Shown here: positions 1-9,632 of the stretch, in pieces
Numbering within the stretch: position 1 is the stretch's first letter
Layout: the number at the start of each line of letters is the position of its first letter
NCBI GenBank assembly: GCA_003013855.2
Contig: ML058552.1
Span: 4,320,082-4,384,081, forward strand
Direction of reading: 5' to 3'
DNA length: 64,000 nucleotides
From: Liriodendron chinense
Lineage: Eukaryota > Streptophyta > Magnoliopsida > Magnoliales > Magnoliaceae
Notes under the pieces: generated by a model
Databases searched by the model: none
What the model was told of the DNA's origin: nothing
Seen by the model: the letters and a program-made list of their open reading frames with translations, nothing else
Position numbers and translations under genes: made by a program

Positions 1-620
1 TAGCCGATGACTAATGATTCCTAATCAAGCACTATTTAATACGGCCAAGTACGAGAACCGATAGGTCAATGTGAAGGATCTCCTTGCATTACTTAAATCT
101 TAGACAATGATCTGTGTAGAAAAGGGGTCGACAACCTTCTTCTGAGATGTTTAGGATGAGATGAGGCCATGGTAGTTATGGGTGAGGTACATGAAGCCAC
201 TTGTAGAGCTCACCAAGCAGGCCAGAACTAATGACTAATCCAAAAACACGACTACTATTGACCGACGGCTTAGAAAGATTGTATGAAATATGTTGTTGGG
301 GTCCCAAAATGTAGGGCCCCTCAAAATAAGCAAAATAGCCACACAACTCCGAAAGAATCCCACAAAATGCCTCCCGGTGCACGCAAAATGGAGATTTACA
401 AAAATCCCTTTAGCCAATTTTGGCTGAAATCTCCGGTGGGCCCGGCGAATCACCGTGATCGGAACCGTTCGAAATCAAACCCATAACTTCATTATGATTT
501 ATGATGAACAATGCATGTACTTTCATCATCAAGCGGGCCCCACAAACTCATCGGAATTCAAAATCCAATTTGGAGCGCTCGAAAGTCCGTCAATGCAACT
601 ATAAAATCAGACTCCCACGC
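1..620. other. Noncoding left flank, nothing recognised
   Basis: No retrotransposon domain, RNA gene or plausible host exon is visible. The short reading frames are under 80 codons and overlap each other. The sequence runs into the tandem repeats that start near 621, so it may be part of the same LTR-like unit, but no terminus can be fixed. Confidence 0.4.
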
Positions 621-940
621 ATTCATAAATTCGGGTACCCATGCACCAAAAAAATCAGCAAAAAGAAAAATAGAAATTGATTCAAAGGTTGCATGGAGTC
701 CCACGCACCCCAAAAATGGGTCCACGCACCCATAAATTCATCTCATTTCAGGATTTTCATTTAGGGGTGTTTTGGACTCCCACGCACCCCAAAAATGGGT
801 CCACGCACCCGTAAATTCAACACATTTTAGGATTTTCATTTAAGGGTGCATGGAATCCCACGCACCCGAAAAATCAAAGTCCTACGCACCAAAAAAATCA
901 GATATTTCTAGAACACATTTTTGGATGCGTTGGACCTCCG
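621..940. repeat. Tandem repeat, period about 79 bp, CCACGCACCC motif
   Basis: The block CCCACGCACCC starts at 700, 779 and 857, giving a period of 78-79 bp. Each unit also carries a second CCACGCACCC-like motif followed by ATAAATTCA or GTAAATTCA and a GGATTTTCATTTA stretch. Degenerate copies flank the core. The array lies directly upstream of a TATA box, as in the U3 region of an LTR. Confidence 0.75.
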
Positions 941-985
941 CACATCGATTTTGGGGTGCGTTGGAGGTATTTTAGGGATGCGTGA

Positions 986-1035
986 CACGTGGCAACCCCT
1001 CATTGGCTGAGTTCCGGTATTTTTGGGTATAAATA
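986..1035 (+). promoter_or_regulatory. G-box and TATA box
   Basis: A CACGTG core at 986-991 is followed 37 bp later by TATAAATA at 1028-1035 and a short (AG)n tract. No open frame of meaningful size follows, so this is more likely an LTR promoter than a host gene promoter. Confidence 0.45.
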
Positions 1036-1066
1036 CTCCGCCCAACTATTCATTTGTACGTTTTTC

Positions 1067-1084
1067 AGAGAGAGAGAGAGAGAG
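1067..1084. repeat. (AG)9 microsatellite
   Basis: Nine AG dinucleotides in a row, about 30 bp downstream of the TATA box; the position fits a transcribed leader. Confidence 0.9.
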
Positions 1085-1297
1085 TTATTATCCTCTGGGT
1101 AATTGAGATTCCAGCCGGAAACCCTTTCTGGAATCCCTTTCCGATCATCAAAAACCTTTCTCGGTCACCGGAATCCCTTCCCGATCACCGGCGGCCCCCA
1201 TCAGAAGGTTACTTCGACCACCACAGGTCTGGATTATGAAAATTCATAAGTGTAGGCATGCATCCGTAAAATGACGAATCGGACAAGTTCATCGGGC

Positions 1298-1600
1298 TCC
1301 CATGCACCCGAAAAATGGTCCACGTGTCCATAAATTCAGGTCCCACGTTTCCATAAATTCAACATGATTTGGAGAAGTGCTTTGGTGTCCCACGCACCCA
1401 AAAAATGGTCCACGCGTCCATAAATTCGGGTCCCACGCATCCATAAATTCAACATGATTCGGACAAGTGCTTTGGTGTCCCACGCACCTGAAAAATGTTC
1501 CACACATCCATAAATTCATAAAAAATCAGATCATTAATTTAAAGGTGCGTTGGAGCCTACGCACCCATAAATTAGGTCCCACACACCCAAAAAATCAATG
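1298..1600. repeat. Second CCACGCACCC array, period about 90 bp
   Basis: The CCCACGCACC-type block recurs at about 1299, 1389 and 1479 with intervening CATAAATTCAACATGATT and AAGTGCTTTGGTGT segments. It is clearly related to the 621-940 array but has a longer period and lies downstream of the TATA box, suggesting two partial copies of one repeat-bearing element. Confidence 0.7.
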
Positions 1601-2167
1601 AATTCCAAAAGTGTTTACGAGAGCATCAGACTCAATTTTAACTGTTTTAAAGATCCATTTAAGCCTATTTTGGGTATTTCAAGCATTCCGGACACAATGG
1701 GATGGTCAAACAAATGTTCTGGGATCTCTAAATGAGAAAAATATTGCAGCTTCGAGGTTTAACCCGATTCAACGCGATGAATGAAAGACTTTTCGGAAGG
1801 AAGCCGCCAGCATCCAGAACTATGCAAATATATCATTATTTATATCTACTGTAAGATATGATCCGATTTGGATCGAAAGCTAGACAAATGGGATTATGAT
1901 TATCACAATAAACCATATCAAAAGAATTTCAATTCTCTACAAAAAAATTGTTATGAACTTGTAGACACCCCACCCTCGGCTACACTGTTGGTAGAGATAA
2001 CTGGATGAATGGAGAACCATACCCCCAAATCTCAAGTCCAAACTCAGCCAAACTCACCCTTGTAAGCCCCAATCCATAGCCCAACTCAACCCTGAACCCA
2101 GTCAACCGAGTCCTAAACATCAGCCTGAAAAACCCCCCATAAGAAAAGCCAGTCAAAAAATCCTAGA

Positions 2168-2320
2168 AAAGTCAAACTCACTGAGTCAACCCACCGAGTC
2201 AACCCGCTGAGTTAACCCGTTGAGTCAACTCGTCGAGTCAAAACACCGAGTCAACCCGTTGAGTCAACCCGCCGAGTCAAATCACCGAGTCGACCCGCTG
2301 AGTCGACCCACCGAGCCAAA
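2168..2320. repeat. Minisatellite of GAGTCAACCC units
   Basis: About ten degenerate units of 13-15 bp, each containing GAGTCAAC or GAGTCGAC preceded by CCG, CTG or TTG, so TGAGTCA recurs. The block lies about 100 bp upstream of the TATA box in the LTR, in a U3 position. Confidence 0.8.
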
Positions 2321-2418
2321 CAGCAGCCCCGAGAAACGACCGTACCGCGCGCTGGAAATCGAGGAGTGACCGCTGTGGGCTGCCCACAAATATTTACGGG
2401 TTCTGCCACTGCCCGCTG

Positions 2419-2428
2419 CTATAAGTAC
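2419..2428 (+). promoter_or_regulatory. TATA box of Tat-like LTR
   Basis: CTATAAGTAC followed by a pyrimidine-rich stretch; it lies downstream of the GAGTCA minisatellite and divides U3 from R. Confidence 0.5.
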
Positions 2429-3126
2429 CCCCCTCCCCTTCTCATTTCAACACAACAATCCACCCAGTCCAGCGACCCGTCCGTCTGAGTCCTTCTCCAC
2501 CCTTTAGCCCATTCCTCCTCCAGGGAGAGCCCAAGTGAGGAGAGCCTAGCCCTGGTCCAGCGCAGCCTGACCACTGGTCCAAGTCTCCCAAGCCATACAA
2601 GTCTTGATCCAGCCACTCGAAGCCAACCCTTGCAACACCTCCGTCCATCCAGCTACTCTTTTTCTAGCATCATCTCATTTGCATCTAGGATAAGTGCAAC
2701 ATTTACTTTTCTTCCAACCCCCCTGCTTCACTGCAAGCACCTTGATTATTCAAACACACTGCATACGTCTTATATTAAGCACCTGTCAGTTCGAGCGTAT
2801 GCTCTGGGCTTGCCTGTTATTGGAACCTGCCCATCAGAAACTTTTACTGTTTAGACCCGCATTCATGCATCATGTCATCAATGAGAATGTACGAGGGTTA
2901 AAACAGACTTTCAAGTGTTAGTTCGATTCTGTGAAGTAGAGACCATACTTCGGTACGGGCAGTGTGTGGGGTGTTTAACCTCTTCCCACCCTGTAACCGT
3001 GATCCCTTACCTCGAATCTCTGGCCGCAGATCAATAGGAGTCATTTTAGAGGAAGGAATCTTCGAATCCTCTTCTCTAACGTTTCTACGGGGTCTAGCCG
3101 ACTATAGATTCGAAGTAATTGGCTAG

Positions 3127-3138
3127 TGGCGACTCTAG
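3127..3138 (+). other. Probable primer-binding site (TGGCGACTC type)
   Basis: TGGCGACTCTAG directly follows the LTR-like segment. Tat elements usually carry a TGGCGACTC site here. The identity of the priming tRNA was not checked. Confidence 0.45.
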
Positions 3139-3844
3139 TCTTATACAAACTCATTTAAACACATCCAGCTTAAACACGACTACCAGATAAAGCCCTCGAG
3201 AATGAGGCAAGCCAGTGGCATAAACGGCGATTCGCACTCATGCATCCTCCTCTCCTTCTTTTTTCGAAAGGGAAGGGGACGAGAACGTCGTGTGGGAGCG
3301 CGGAAACGGCGAGGGTCCACAGAACTGCTCCAACACAACGGTCGATGCCCTACCCATTCTAACAACATCCGTCGGTTGGCTACTTAGGTACACATAGCTG
3401 TAGATTGGACTTCCCGTGGTCATCTATCCATACATTACAGGCTCGGGCCTAGAGTCATCCTTCTCAGTCATAAACCCTGATAGTCTCAGTCCAGATCTTT
3501 GGTCAAAACATGAGACATAGACATCTGATTAATACAAAGATGGTTCAGTATATAACAAAATCAATACAGGTCTCTACGACCACAAACTCTAATATTATAG
3601 TCCTTGCTGACTAGTCTTCTGCCTTTTAATCAAGGGTCATTGATCATTTGATGTAATTAAGGGCTCATGCCAGATCACGGCCTAGAATGTACAAGATCTC
3701 AGAATCTCTGGAATAAAATTTGCCTTGCGATATCTCTTCTTGTGTACTTTTGTGTAAATGCTTGTGATTATCTATGAATGTTTCCATTGCTCAGAACCCC
3801 AGAGCAACATTACACAAAAAATGTCCTTGTATCATTTTTTAACT
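3139..3844. other. Noncoding stretch, possible Tat leader
   Basis: It follows the TGGCGACTC site and contains a GAGGGTCCACA-type segment near 3312, as seen in leaders of Tat elements, and an AATAAAA polyadenylation-like signal near 3712. No protein homology is visible. Its right end meets an inverted gag fragment. Confidence 0.35.
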
Positions 3845-4217
3845 CTAACAAACTGGCGATGCTGCTTCCTCCACCAGATGTGCTTTGGTCGCCAGCTCGC
3901 GAAAGGAGTTGAAGGTATTGCCTGACAATCCATACGAGATCATCGGGTCTAGAGCCCTTAAACACATCTTCATCTGCTCGCCGTCACTGGGCAATTCACG
4001 ACATTGAGCTGTTGTGGTTCTCCATCGGTTGATGAATTTCTTGACTGGTTCACAATTTCTTTGCCTAACTAATGCTAGGTCTGTTAATGAGATCTCCCTC
4101 TCTGTTGTAAAGAATTTTGAGATGAAAGTGTCTTGCATTTGCTCCCATGTCCTTATAGAGCTGGCTGGTAACGACATGTACCATTGAAAGGCTTTCCCTG
4201 TTAGGGTAGATCCAAAT
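3845..4217 (-). pseudogene. Inverted gag fragment (Retrotrans_gag)
   Basis: The minus-strand translation carries a retrotransposon capsid signature: LTGKAFQWYMSLP, then IRTWEQM, then FISKFFTTE and FINRWR, with a C-terminal segment matching the later capsid helices. Only about 120 residues are present, without start or zinc knuckle. It lies on the opposite strand to the Tat-type pol that begins immediately to its right, so it is either an inverted piece of the same element or a remnant of another. The first roughly 20 residues of the open frame (right of 4217) look like antisense of the neighbouring pol and are not gag. Confidence 0.7.
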
Positions 4218-4222
4218 ATCAG

Positions 4223-4906
4223 TTGGAAAACCAACCTAAGCTGATCAAGAAGAAATTCTATGTAGTACCTCAACACTTGCGTCAGCCAGGGCAGTCTGTG
4301 TTACAACTAATCTCAGATCAACATATGAGTGTGCTCAAGTCCAGCTTCAACATGCCGATACCCAAGATAGGAAGAGCCAAGCCATTCCCGAAAGCTCCAA
4401 GCCAATTCATCGTATCGTTAAGAGATATCACCCAGAAAGATATCAAGTTTCACTCAGGGCCAAGTCAGCCAATACCATTAGAGGAGAGAGAAGAGGGAAG
4501 AGAATCTGCCCAATTCCGACTGATAGAAGAGAAGAGATCTAACAGAGCCAGCCGGAAGATCATGAGGAATATGGGATTCTTCGGCAAACATCCAGACATA
4601 AAGAAGAGATTGTTAGCTCCATTTGAAGAATATAAGCAAGTATACAGAAACAAAGAAGGTCTAGGAGCCAAGGTAAGCGTGAACATGGTGACCATCGGCC
4701 TGGTAGAAGAAAGTCAGTTGCAAGATCTTATCGACATTGTCCAACCAAGTGTCGCACCTGTGCAATTGGAAGACGGTGGACAACCAACAATTGATGAACT
4801 AGAAGAGGTAAATTTGGGCACTCTTGAAGAACCCAGGAACACATATTTGAACAGAAACGTCTCGAAAGATGAAAGAGAGATACATACAACTGTTGAGGGA
4901 GAATAA
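4223..4906 (+). pseudogene. Tat-type pol, region between protease and RT
   Basis: A 227-residue open stretch ends in the linker that precedes RT in Tat elements: the motif IDELEEVNLGTLEEPR, then about 20 residues on, a one-base shift into LLRENKDIFAW. No protease active site (D-S/T-G) is seen, so the N-terminal part of the polyprotein is missing or replaced by the inverted gag. The start is not a real translation start. It is the left part of decayed element C, which continues in the next two entries and resumes at 22920. Confidence 0.6.
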
Positions 4907-5750
4907 GGACATCTTTGCCTGGACATATTAAAAAATGCCAGGGCTCAGTCCAACAATCACCAAGCACAAGCTGAGCATCATGAAGGAGAAGAAGCCAGTG
5001 AAATAACCTCAACGACGATTTCATCCTGACATTGTACCCAAGATTGAGGAAGAAATCAAGAAACTGATTCAGGCCGGGTTCGTTCGAGAGGTGAAGTACC
5101 CTCAATGGATTTCAAACATCGTGCCAGTTAAGAAGAAGAGTAGACAGATCTGGGTATGCGTCGACTTTCAGAATCTTAATGAAGCCTGCCCTAAAGACAA
5201 TTTTCCTTTGTCGATTCCAGAGTTATTGATTCACAGCACAACAAGATATGTAGTGATGTCCTTCATGGATGGGTATTCGGGATACAATCAAATTCGCATG
5301 GCTCCAGAAGATGAGGAAGCTACAGCCTTCCACTCTCGGCATTTATTGTTACCGCGTAATGCCCTTCGGGTTGAAGAATGTAGGGGCAATATATCAACAC
5401 GTAATGCATGTTATATTCCAAGATATGATGCACAAACATGTTGAATGCTATGTAGACAATTTGGTTGTGAGCTCGGTCGATCATGAACAACACAAAGAAC
5501 ATCTGAGGCAAGTATTTTAACGGTTGTGCAAGAAGAGTTTCCGTATGAATCCGTTGAACTGCACGTTTGTGGTTGCATCCGACAAATTCTTAGGCTTCGT
5601 TGTCAGGCACAGGGGAATAGAAATTGATCCCGTGAAGATTAAGGCCATTATAGAAATGCCACCTCTGATGAACATGAAACAGTTGAAGAGTTTTCAAGGC
5701 CGCGTGGCATACCTGAGAAGATTCATCTCAAACCTGGCTGGTCGTTGTTA
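4907..5750 (+). pseudogene. Tat-type reverse transcriptase, decayed
   Basis: The palm and finger segments of a gypsy RT are readable across several frames: MPGLSP, FVREVKYPQWISNIVPVKK, VCVDFQNLNEACPKDNFPL, MDGYSGYNQI and MAPEDEEATAF. Stops and frameshifts break it, for example TAA in VK*PQRRF near 5005 and shifts around 5340. The catalytic box at 5449-5460 reads YVDN where YVDD is expected, so the second metal-binding aspartate is gone. It is followed by the connection region (GFVVRHRGIEIDPVKIKAI) up to a TAG at 5749. Confidence 0.85.
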
Positions 5751-6180
5751 GTCATTTTTCCGCCTTAATAAGAAAGACATTAAATTTGAATGGGATGACG
5801 CCTGCCAAAAGGCCTTTGTTTCATTAAAAGAAATGCTCGGGAATTCTCCAGTCCTCTCCGCCCCAATCAAAGGAAAGCCGCTGATTTTATACATCGCAGT
5901 AGGTGATAATTCACTGGGGGCACTCCTCACACAGAAGAATGAAGAAGAGAAGGAGAATGCACTATATTATTTGAGTCGCACACTGGTGGGGGCTGAATTC
6001 AACTATTCAGCAATTGAGAAGATATGTCTTACTCTCATTTTCACTGTGAAGAAACTTAGGCATTACTGCCCCTCGCATCAAATAACGTTGATATCCAAGG
6101 CAGACCCGATCAAATTTCTCATGAACCGGCCGATGCTGAATGGACGCTTAGCTAAGTGGGCCCTTCTCCTCTCTGGATTC
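5751..6180 (+). pseudogene. Tat-type RNase H (first), interrupted by insertion
   Basis: The reading frame shows APIKGKPLILYIAVGDNSLGALL, ALYYLSRTL, FNYSAIEKICLTLIF and LKLRHYC-like segments, the retroviral RNase H that follows RT. It is in frame from 5833. It stops abruptly at GATTC (6176-6180), where copia element F begins. The same reading frame resumes at 12495-12501 and again after 22919, so the break is the double insertion and not a deletion. Confidence 0.85.
6176..6180. repeat. Target-site duplication of element F (GATTC)
   Basis: GATTC at 6176-6180 is repeated at 12490-12494, directly outside both LTR ends of F. Confidence 0.95.
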
Positions 6181-7144
6181 TGAAAATGCGGTATAAGTTT
6201 GATTACCGCTGTTGTAGAAGCAAGAAACAAGTTATCTTGTCCTAGAGGGGGGTGAATAGGACACTTTTTAAAATTTCTCAACACAAAGTATTCTTAGAGC
6301 ACTTTCATCAAACACCAGATATGCAAACCATAAATCAATAGAAGCATGTGTAAAAGAAGTAAATCAGTTCATCCATTCACCACACAACAAGGGATTTTTA
6401 TAGTGGTTCGGTTATGTACCTACTCCACTCCCGGCTGATCCACTCACTCCTTGAGTGGCCGGATTTCACTATCACTATGGTTTTAAATGAGGTTAACCAT
6501 AAACCTTAACAGCCTACAAAAGGACTTACGACTCAACACATGGATTCATCCTTCTATAGGACTAATCCATGACCACTTAGTCCTACACAAGGGCTTGTCC
6601 TACTCAAGGACTTGTCCTACGCAGGGACTCTACCGAGTTTGGGTCTTCAAACTCTGAAACCCAAATCTCAACTTGAGGAGGTTTCTTGGACTCGAAAGAC
6701 TAAAGATACTTAGCTGATTGAGTCCCTTGATGATGCCTTTGTTGAAGAAGCTTCAGCTTGTACGGAAGATGTCTTCTTCAGCTCCCTCGATCAGTAACCT
6801 TGCTCCGGATGACCCATTGTAGTTTCCAAGGTGAGGGATTGAGGTTAGGTTGAGGCTATTTTGGGATATGGCTTTTATATGAGGAAAGCTTCTACCTAAA
6901 CCACCATTAATGGCATTGATGACAAGCAAATGTCTATGAGAGGTAGGTCAAGATGCCATTAAAGAGGAGTTGAGTTCATGTTTCAATCCAAGCTTTGAAT
7001 GCTTAATCAATGTTGGTCAGATCAACATGGATTGAAGAATGAACTCAACAGATCTAAGGGTTTGGAAGAAGGGGATCTCAAGAAGAAGGCTCACTCAAAC
7101 CCTAGATGGTGCTCAAGGTGTCTTGGGCAAGATCCAACCGAGTT

Positions 7145-7154
7145 CTATAAATAG
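7145..7154 (-). promoter_or_regulatory. TATA box of F 3' LTR
   Basis: CTATAAATAG on the plus strand reads CTATTTATAG on the element strand. It lies about 45 bp beyond the last class II palindrome. The motif is nearly symmetric, so direction is taken from the element. Confidence 0.45.
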
Positions 7155-7196
7155 ATTATGCCCTTCAACGGTCAGAAAACGGTCAGCTCGATAGGT

Positions 7197-7645
7197 TCCG
7201 ATCGATCGGACATAAGATTTAGTCAAATTTGAATTTTGCTTGAAAACAGGTTCTCCGATTAATCGGACTTAGTTCCGATTGATCGGAATACCCTGTCCGA
7301 TTGATCGGATAGGTGGTCCGATTGATCGGAATATCTTCCAGAGAGTTGATGCAATTTTTCTGGAAATTCCTCCGATGGATCGTATCTATGTCCGATGGAT
7401 CGGAGAGCCCTGTCCGATGGATCGGACAGACCTCCGATTGATCGTAAAAGAGTCCAGAGAGTTTTTCAAAGTTTGCTGGACAAATGTACGATTGATCGGA
7501 CATACTGTCCGATGGATCGGACATCCCTCCGATGGCTCGGAAAAGTGTCCAGAGAGTTTGCAATGTAACTGGACTATTTTCCGATGGATCGGACACATTG
7601 TCCGATTGATCGGACATCTATCGGAATATTCTCCGATGGATCGGG
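7197..7645. repeat. Class II palindrome array, F 3' LTR
   Basis: About 14 copies of a 14-bp palindrome, TCCGAT(T/G)GATCGGA and close variants, for example at 7197, 7254, 7274, 7296, 7317 and about 7390, 7414, 7508, 7580, 7600 and 7632. Some are adjacent (19-22 bp apart); others are separated by linkers with TCCAGAGAGTT and CTGGA blocks. Translating either strand gives repeated CPIHRT or DRSD-type peptides that are not real proteins. Confidence 0.95.
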
Positions 7646-7799
7646 TATGTATCGGAGAGTGCAGACTGAAATATTTTCAATTTTAAAGAACCTTCTGCTA
7701 CCAAAAACCTATCCATTGTTGATCTTAATGGAAGGTGAGCTATAGATGGTGCTAAGGGTGTGCCTAGAAAGGACTTGGGCCATCTATAGAAGTTTTTAG

Positions 7800-8180
7800 G
7801 ATCAAAGGTTTGGGGTGGAGAGGCTAGAAGCTGACTTGATCTTCGAGAAGCTTCTGTCTTCAGCCGCAAGGAAAACTGTCTTCAGTTGCCAGGGACTCGA
7901 CGACACACTAACCATGGTAATTGACAAATCTTTGCATTAACAATCTCCCCCTTTGTCAATTACCAGACAAAACCAAACCTATGCAAGTCTTGTTCTATAC
8001 CACAGACTTTATCCTAGACACCAAAAATCAAAATACATCATGTCGAAAAAAAATAAAAACTTTATACATAGACATGACTCATTACATACAAAATGTACAG
8101 ACTCAATGTACAAACTAGGCTTCATATGAACTCCCCCTTTGACCCTGCACACAAAAGATCAACAAAAAGATAACCTGGAT
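7800..8180. repeat. Left arm of 381-bp inverted repeat in F
   Basis: It contains the 3' untranslated region, polypurine tract and first 143 bp of the 3' LTR on the minus strand, and is the reverse complement of 9252-9632 with only a few differences by eye. The arms have equal length and enclose 1071 bp (8181-9251). Confidence 0.92.
7943..7954 (-). other. Polypurine tract of F
   Basis: On the minus strand AAAGGGGGAGAT sits directly before the LTR start TGTTAATGC; it would prime plus-strand synthesis. Confidence 0.9.
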
Positions 8181-8695
8181 TAGGGCACCCATCCATCATT
8201 TTGCATCATATTTTGGACGCCCTGCCACACAACCGCAACACCATTCCGTTCGGGTGGCTCATTACTAGATTAGGGCACGAGTGCGGATTTACAGATATTG
8301 TGGTCCACCCCATTCCTCGCCGCACATTCAGGGACCTCAATATCAAGAAGATGACCCTTCCAAAAGAGGATGATGTCGAAGATCGGGATTTCTCGCACAC
8401 TCCCACACAGGTGTTGGCTGACACCCGCAGCGGGTCTTCTGCTCCATCACCGACTCTTGTCCCAGCTCGTCGCTCAGTCAAGCGGCGCCTTCAGTCCGAC
8501 GCCTCCTCGGCACCTCCTCCTCCCAGCGCGGAGCAGATCACTGCTCAATTAGATCGCGTGGAGGGTGCCCTTGCCCAGCATGGTGAGCGGCTGTCGCGAC
8601 TCGAGAGCTTGATGCAGTCCATTCATGCTGCTGTCCAGAGCCTCACCTCAGCTTTATCATGCCGTCGCGATGACGTCACTGGCCCTGCTCCATAG
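8174..8695 (+). pseudogene. Env-like ORF fragment, inverted inside F
   Basis: An open frame of about 170 codons from 8174 with no ATG at its left edge, so it is a 3' fragment. The N-terminal part (NTIPFGWLITRLGHECGF) resembles the region of the downstream ORF of element E around NSTSLPFWHLICTLAEHIGI. The C-terminal part is a Pro/Ser-rich linker followed by a likely coiled coil (QLDRVEGALAQHGERLSRLESL), again as in E. In E this ORF lies between pol and the 3' LTR on the element strand; here it lies opposite to gag. The function of this ORF class in Maximus/SIRE elements is unproven; env-like is the customary label. Confidence 0.7.
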
Positions 8696-9251
8696 CTGCC
8701 TACCTTCTCAGCTAGGGTCCCTAGAGTTTAGTCGTCGCAGATATCTTTTTGGAGCGACGTTGATAGTTGTATTGATTGGTGCATCTTTTCATTGACACCT
8801 TTTTTGACGGCCGGTTATACTTTTTGGATATGTTTTTGGATACTTTTTTGGATATTCTGGATGCTCAGTATTTGGATATTATGATGATCATTATGTCTTT
8901 CTTGTTATGCTATTATATCTGATGATCATTTTTTTTGGGTATCTTCTGCATATATACATCTAATTGTGCGACATTGCTTATTCCTGGTGGGCTTCTTGCC
9001 CTCTTTTGGTTTTTGTATATATGGTTTGTTGGTCATGATATACATTTCAGGAGGGGAGGTTGGTTGCCTGGGCTATAAGCCCTCTGTGCTTACTGTCATA
9101 TACTTGTATATCCTTGCATGACCATGTGCGTGTTGGCTTCCTCTCTCGGCTCGATAATGTTTATTTTCCTCCTTGCATATGCGCTGCATTCTCATTTTAC
9201 TAACCTTTGTCAATCACTGACAAAAAGGGGGAGAATTTATCCCACCAAAAG
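8696..9251 (+). other. 3' noncoding region after env-like fragment
   Basis: T-rich, noncoding, ending with a purine-rich AAAAAGGGGGAGAA near 9222-9235. E has a matching AAAAAGGGGGAGAA at about 43500, an extra purine tract upstream of the final one. No coding potential is seen. Confidence 0.6.
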
Positions 9252-9632
9252 ATCCAGGTTATCTTTTTGTTGATCTTTTGTGTGCAGGGTCAAAGGGGGA
9301 GTTCATATGAAGCCTAGTTTGTACGTTGAGTCTGTACATTTTGTATGTAATGAGTCATGTCTATGTATAAAGTTTTTATTTTTTTTCGACATGATGTATT
9401 TTGATTTTTGGTGTCTAGGATAAAGTCTGTGGTATGGACCAAGACTTGCATAGGTTTGGTTTTGTCTGGTAATTGACAAAGGGGGAGATTGTTAATGCAA
9501 AGATTTGTCAATTACCATGGTTAGTGTGTCGTCGAGTCCCTGGCAACTGAAGACAGTTTTCCTTGCGGCTGAAGACAGAAGCTTCTCGAAGATCAAGTCA
9601 GCTTCTAGCCTCTCCACCCCAAACCTTTGATC
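9252..9632. repeat. Right arm of 381-bp inverted repeat in F
   Basis: On the plus strand it reads 3' UTR, polypurine tract (9478-9489), then LTR positions 1-143 (9490-9632). It ends abruptly at TTTGATC, where minus-strand gag begins. It is the reverse complement of 7800-8180. Confidence 0.92.

Larger units (their letters stand above)
1960..3126 (+). repeat. LTR, Ty3/gypsy Tat/Ogre-like
   Basis: It starts TGTAGACACCCCACCCTCGGC-like, a usual start for Tat-lineage LTRs, and ends just before a TGGCGACTC site at 3127 of the kind that follows Tat LTRs. A TATA box lies at 2419-2428. No polypurine tract precedes the start, so it is a 5' or solo LTR remnant rather than a 3' LTR. The right border is approximate. 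No matching partner copy is seen in the window. Confidence 0.55.
6181..7942 (-). repeat. 3' LTR of element F
   Basis: 1762 bp, bounded by TG...CA on the minus strand (TGTTAATGC ... CCGCATTTTCA). Near its left end it carries GTCCTA ... TAGGAC arms around a C/G-rich core, a feature shared with the LTRs of element E. The class II palindrome array occupies about 7197-7645. Confidence 0.95.

Noticed and set aside
1054..1239. Short frame after the TATA box and (AG)9 tract as a small host gene
   Set aside because: 61 codons, low complexity, no homology, starts inside repeat-bearing DNA.
2419..2921. Overlapping short frames in the Tat-like LTR
   Set aside because: Up to 75 codons in several frames on both strands, no domains; best explained as LTR sequence.
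1960..3126. Pairing this LTR with Tat element C as its 5' LTR
   Set aside because: The U3 segment of C at 24281-24596 does not resemble it, so they are probably different elements.
7219..7686. Open frames of 130-135 codons on both strands in F LTR
   Set aside because: They translate the class II palindrome array (CPIHRT and RLIGH-type peptides) and have no domain; the same occurs at 11744-12145.
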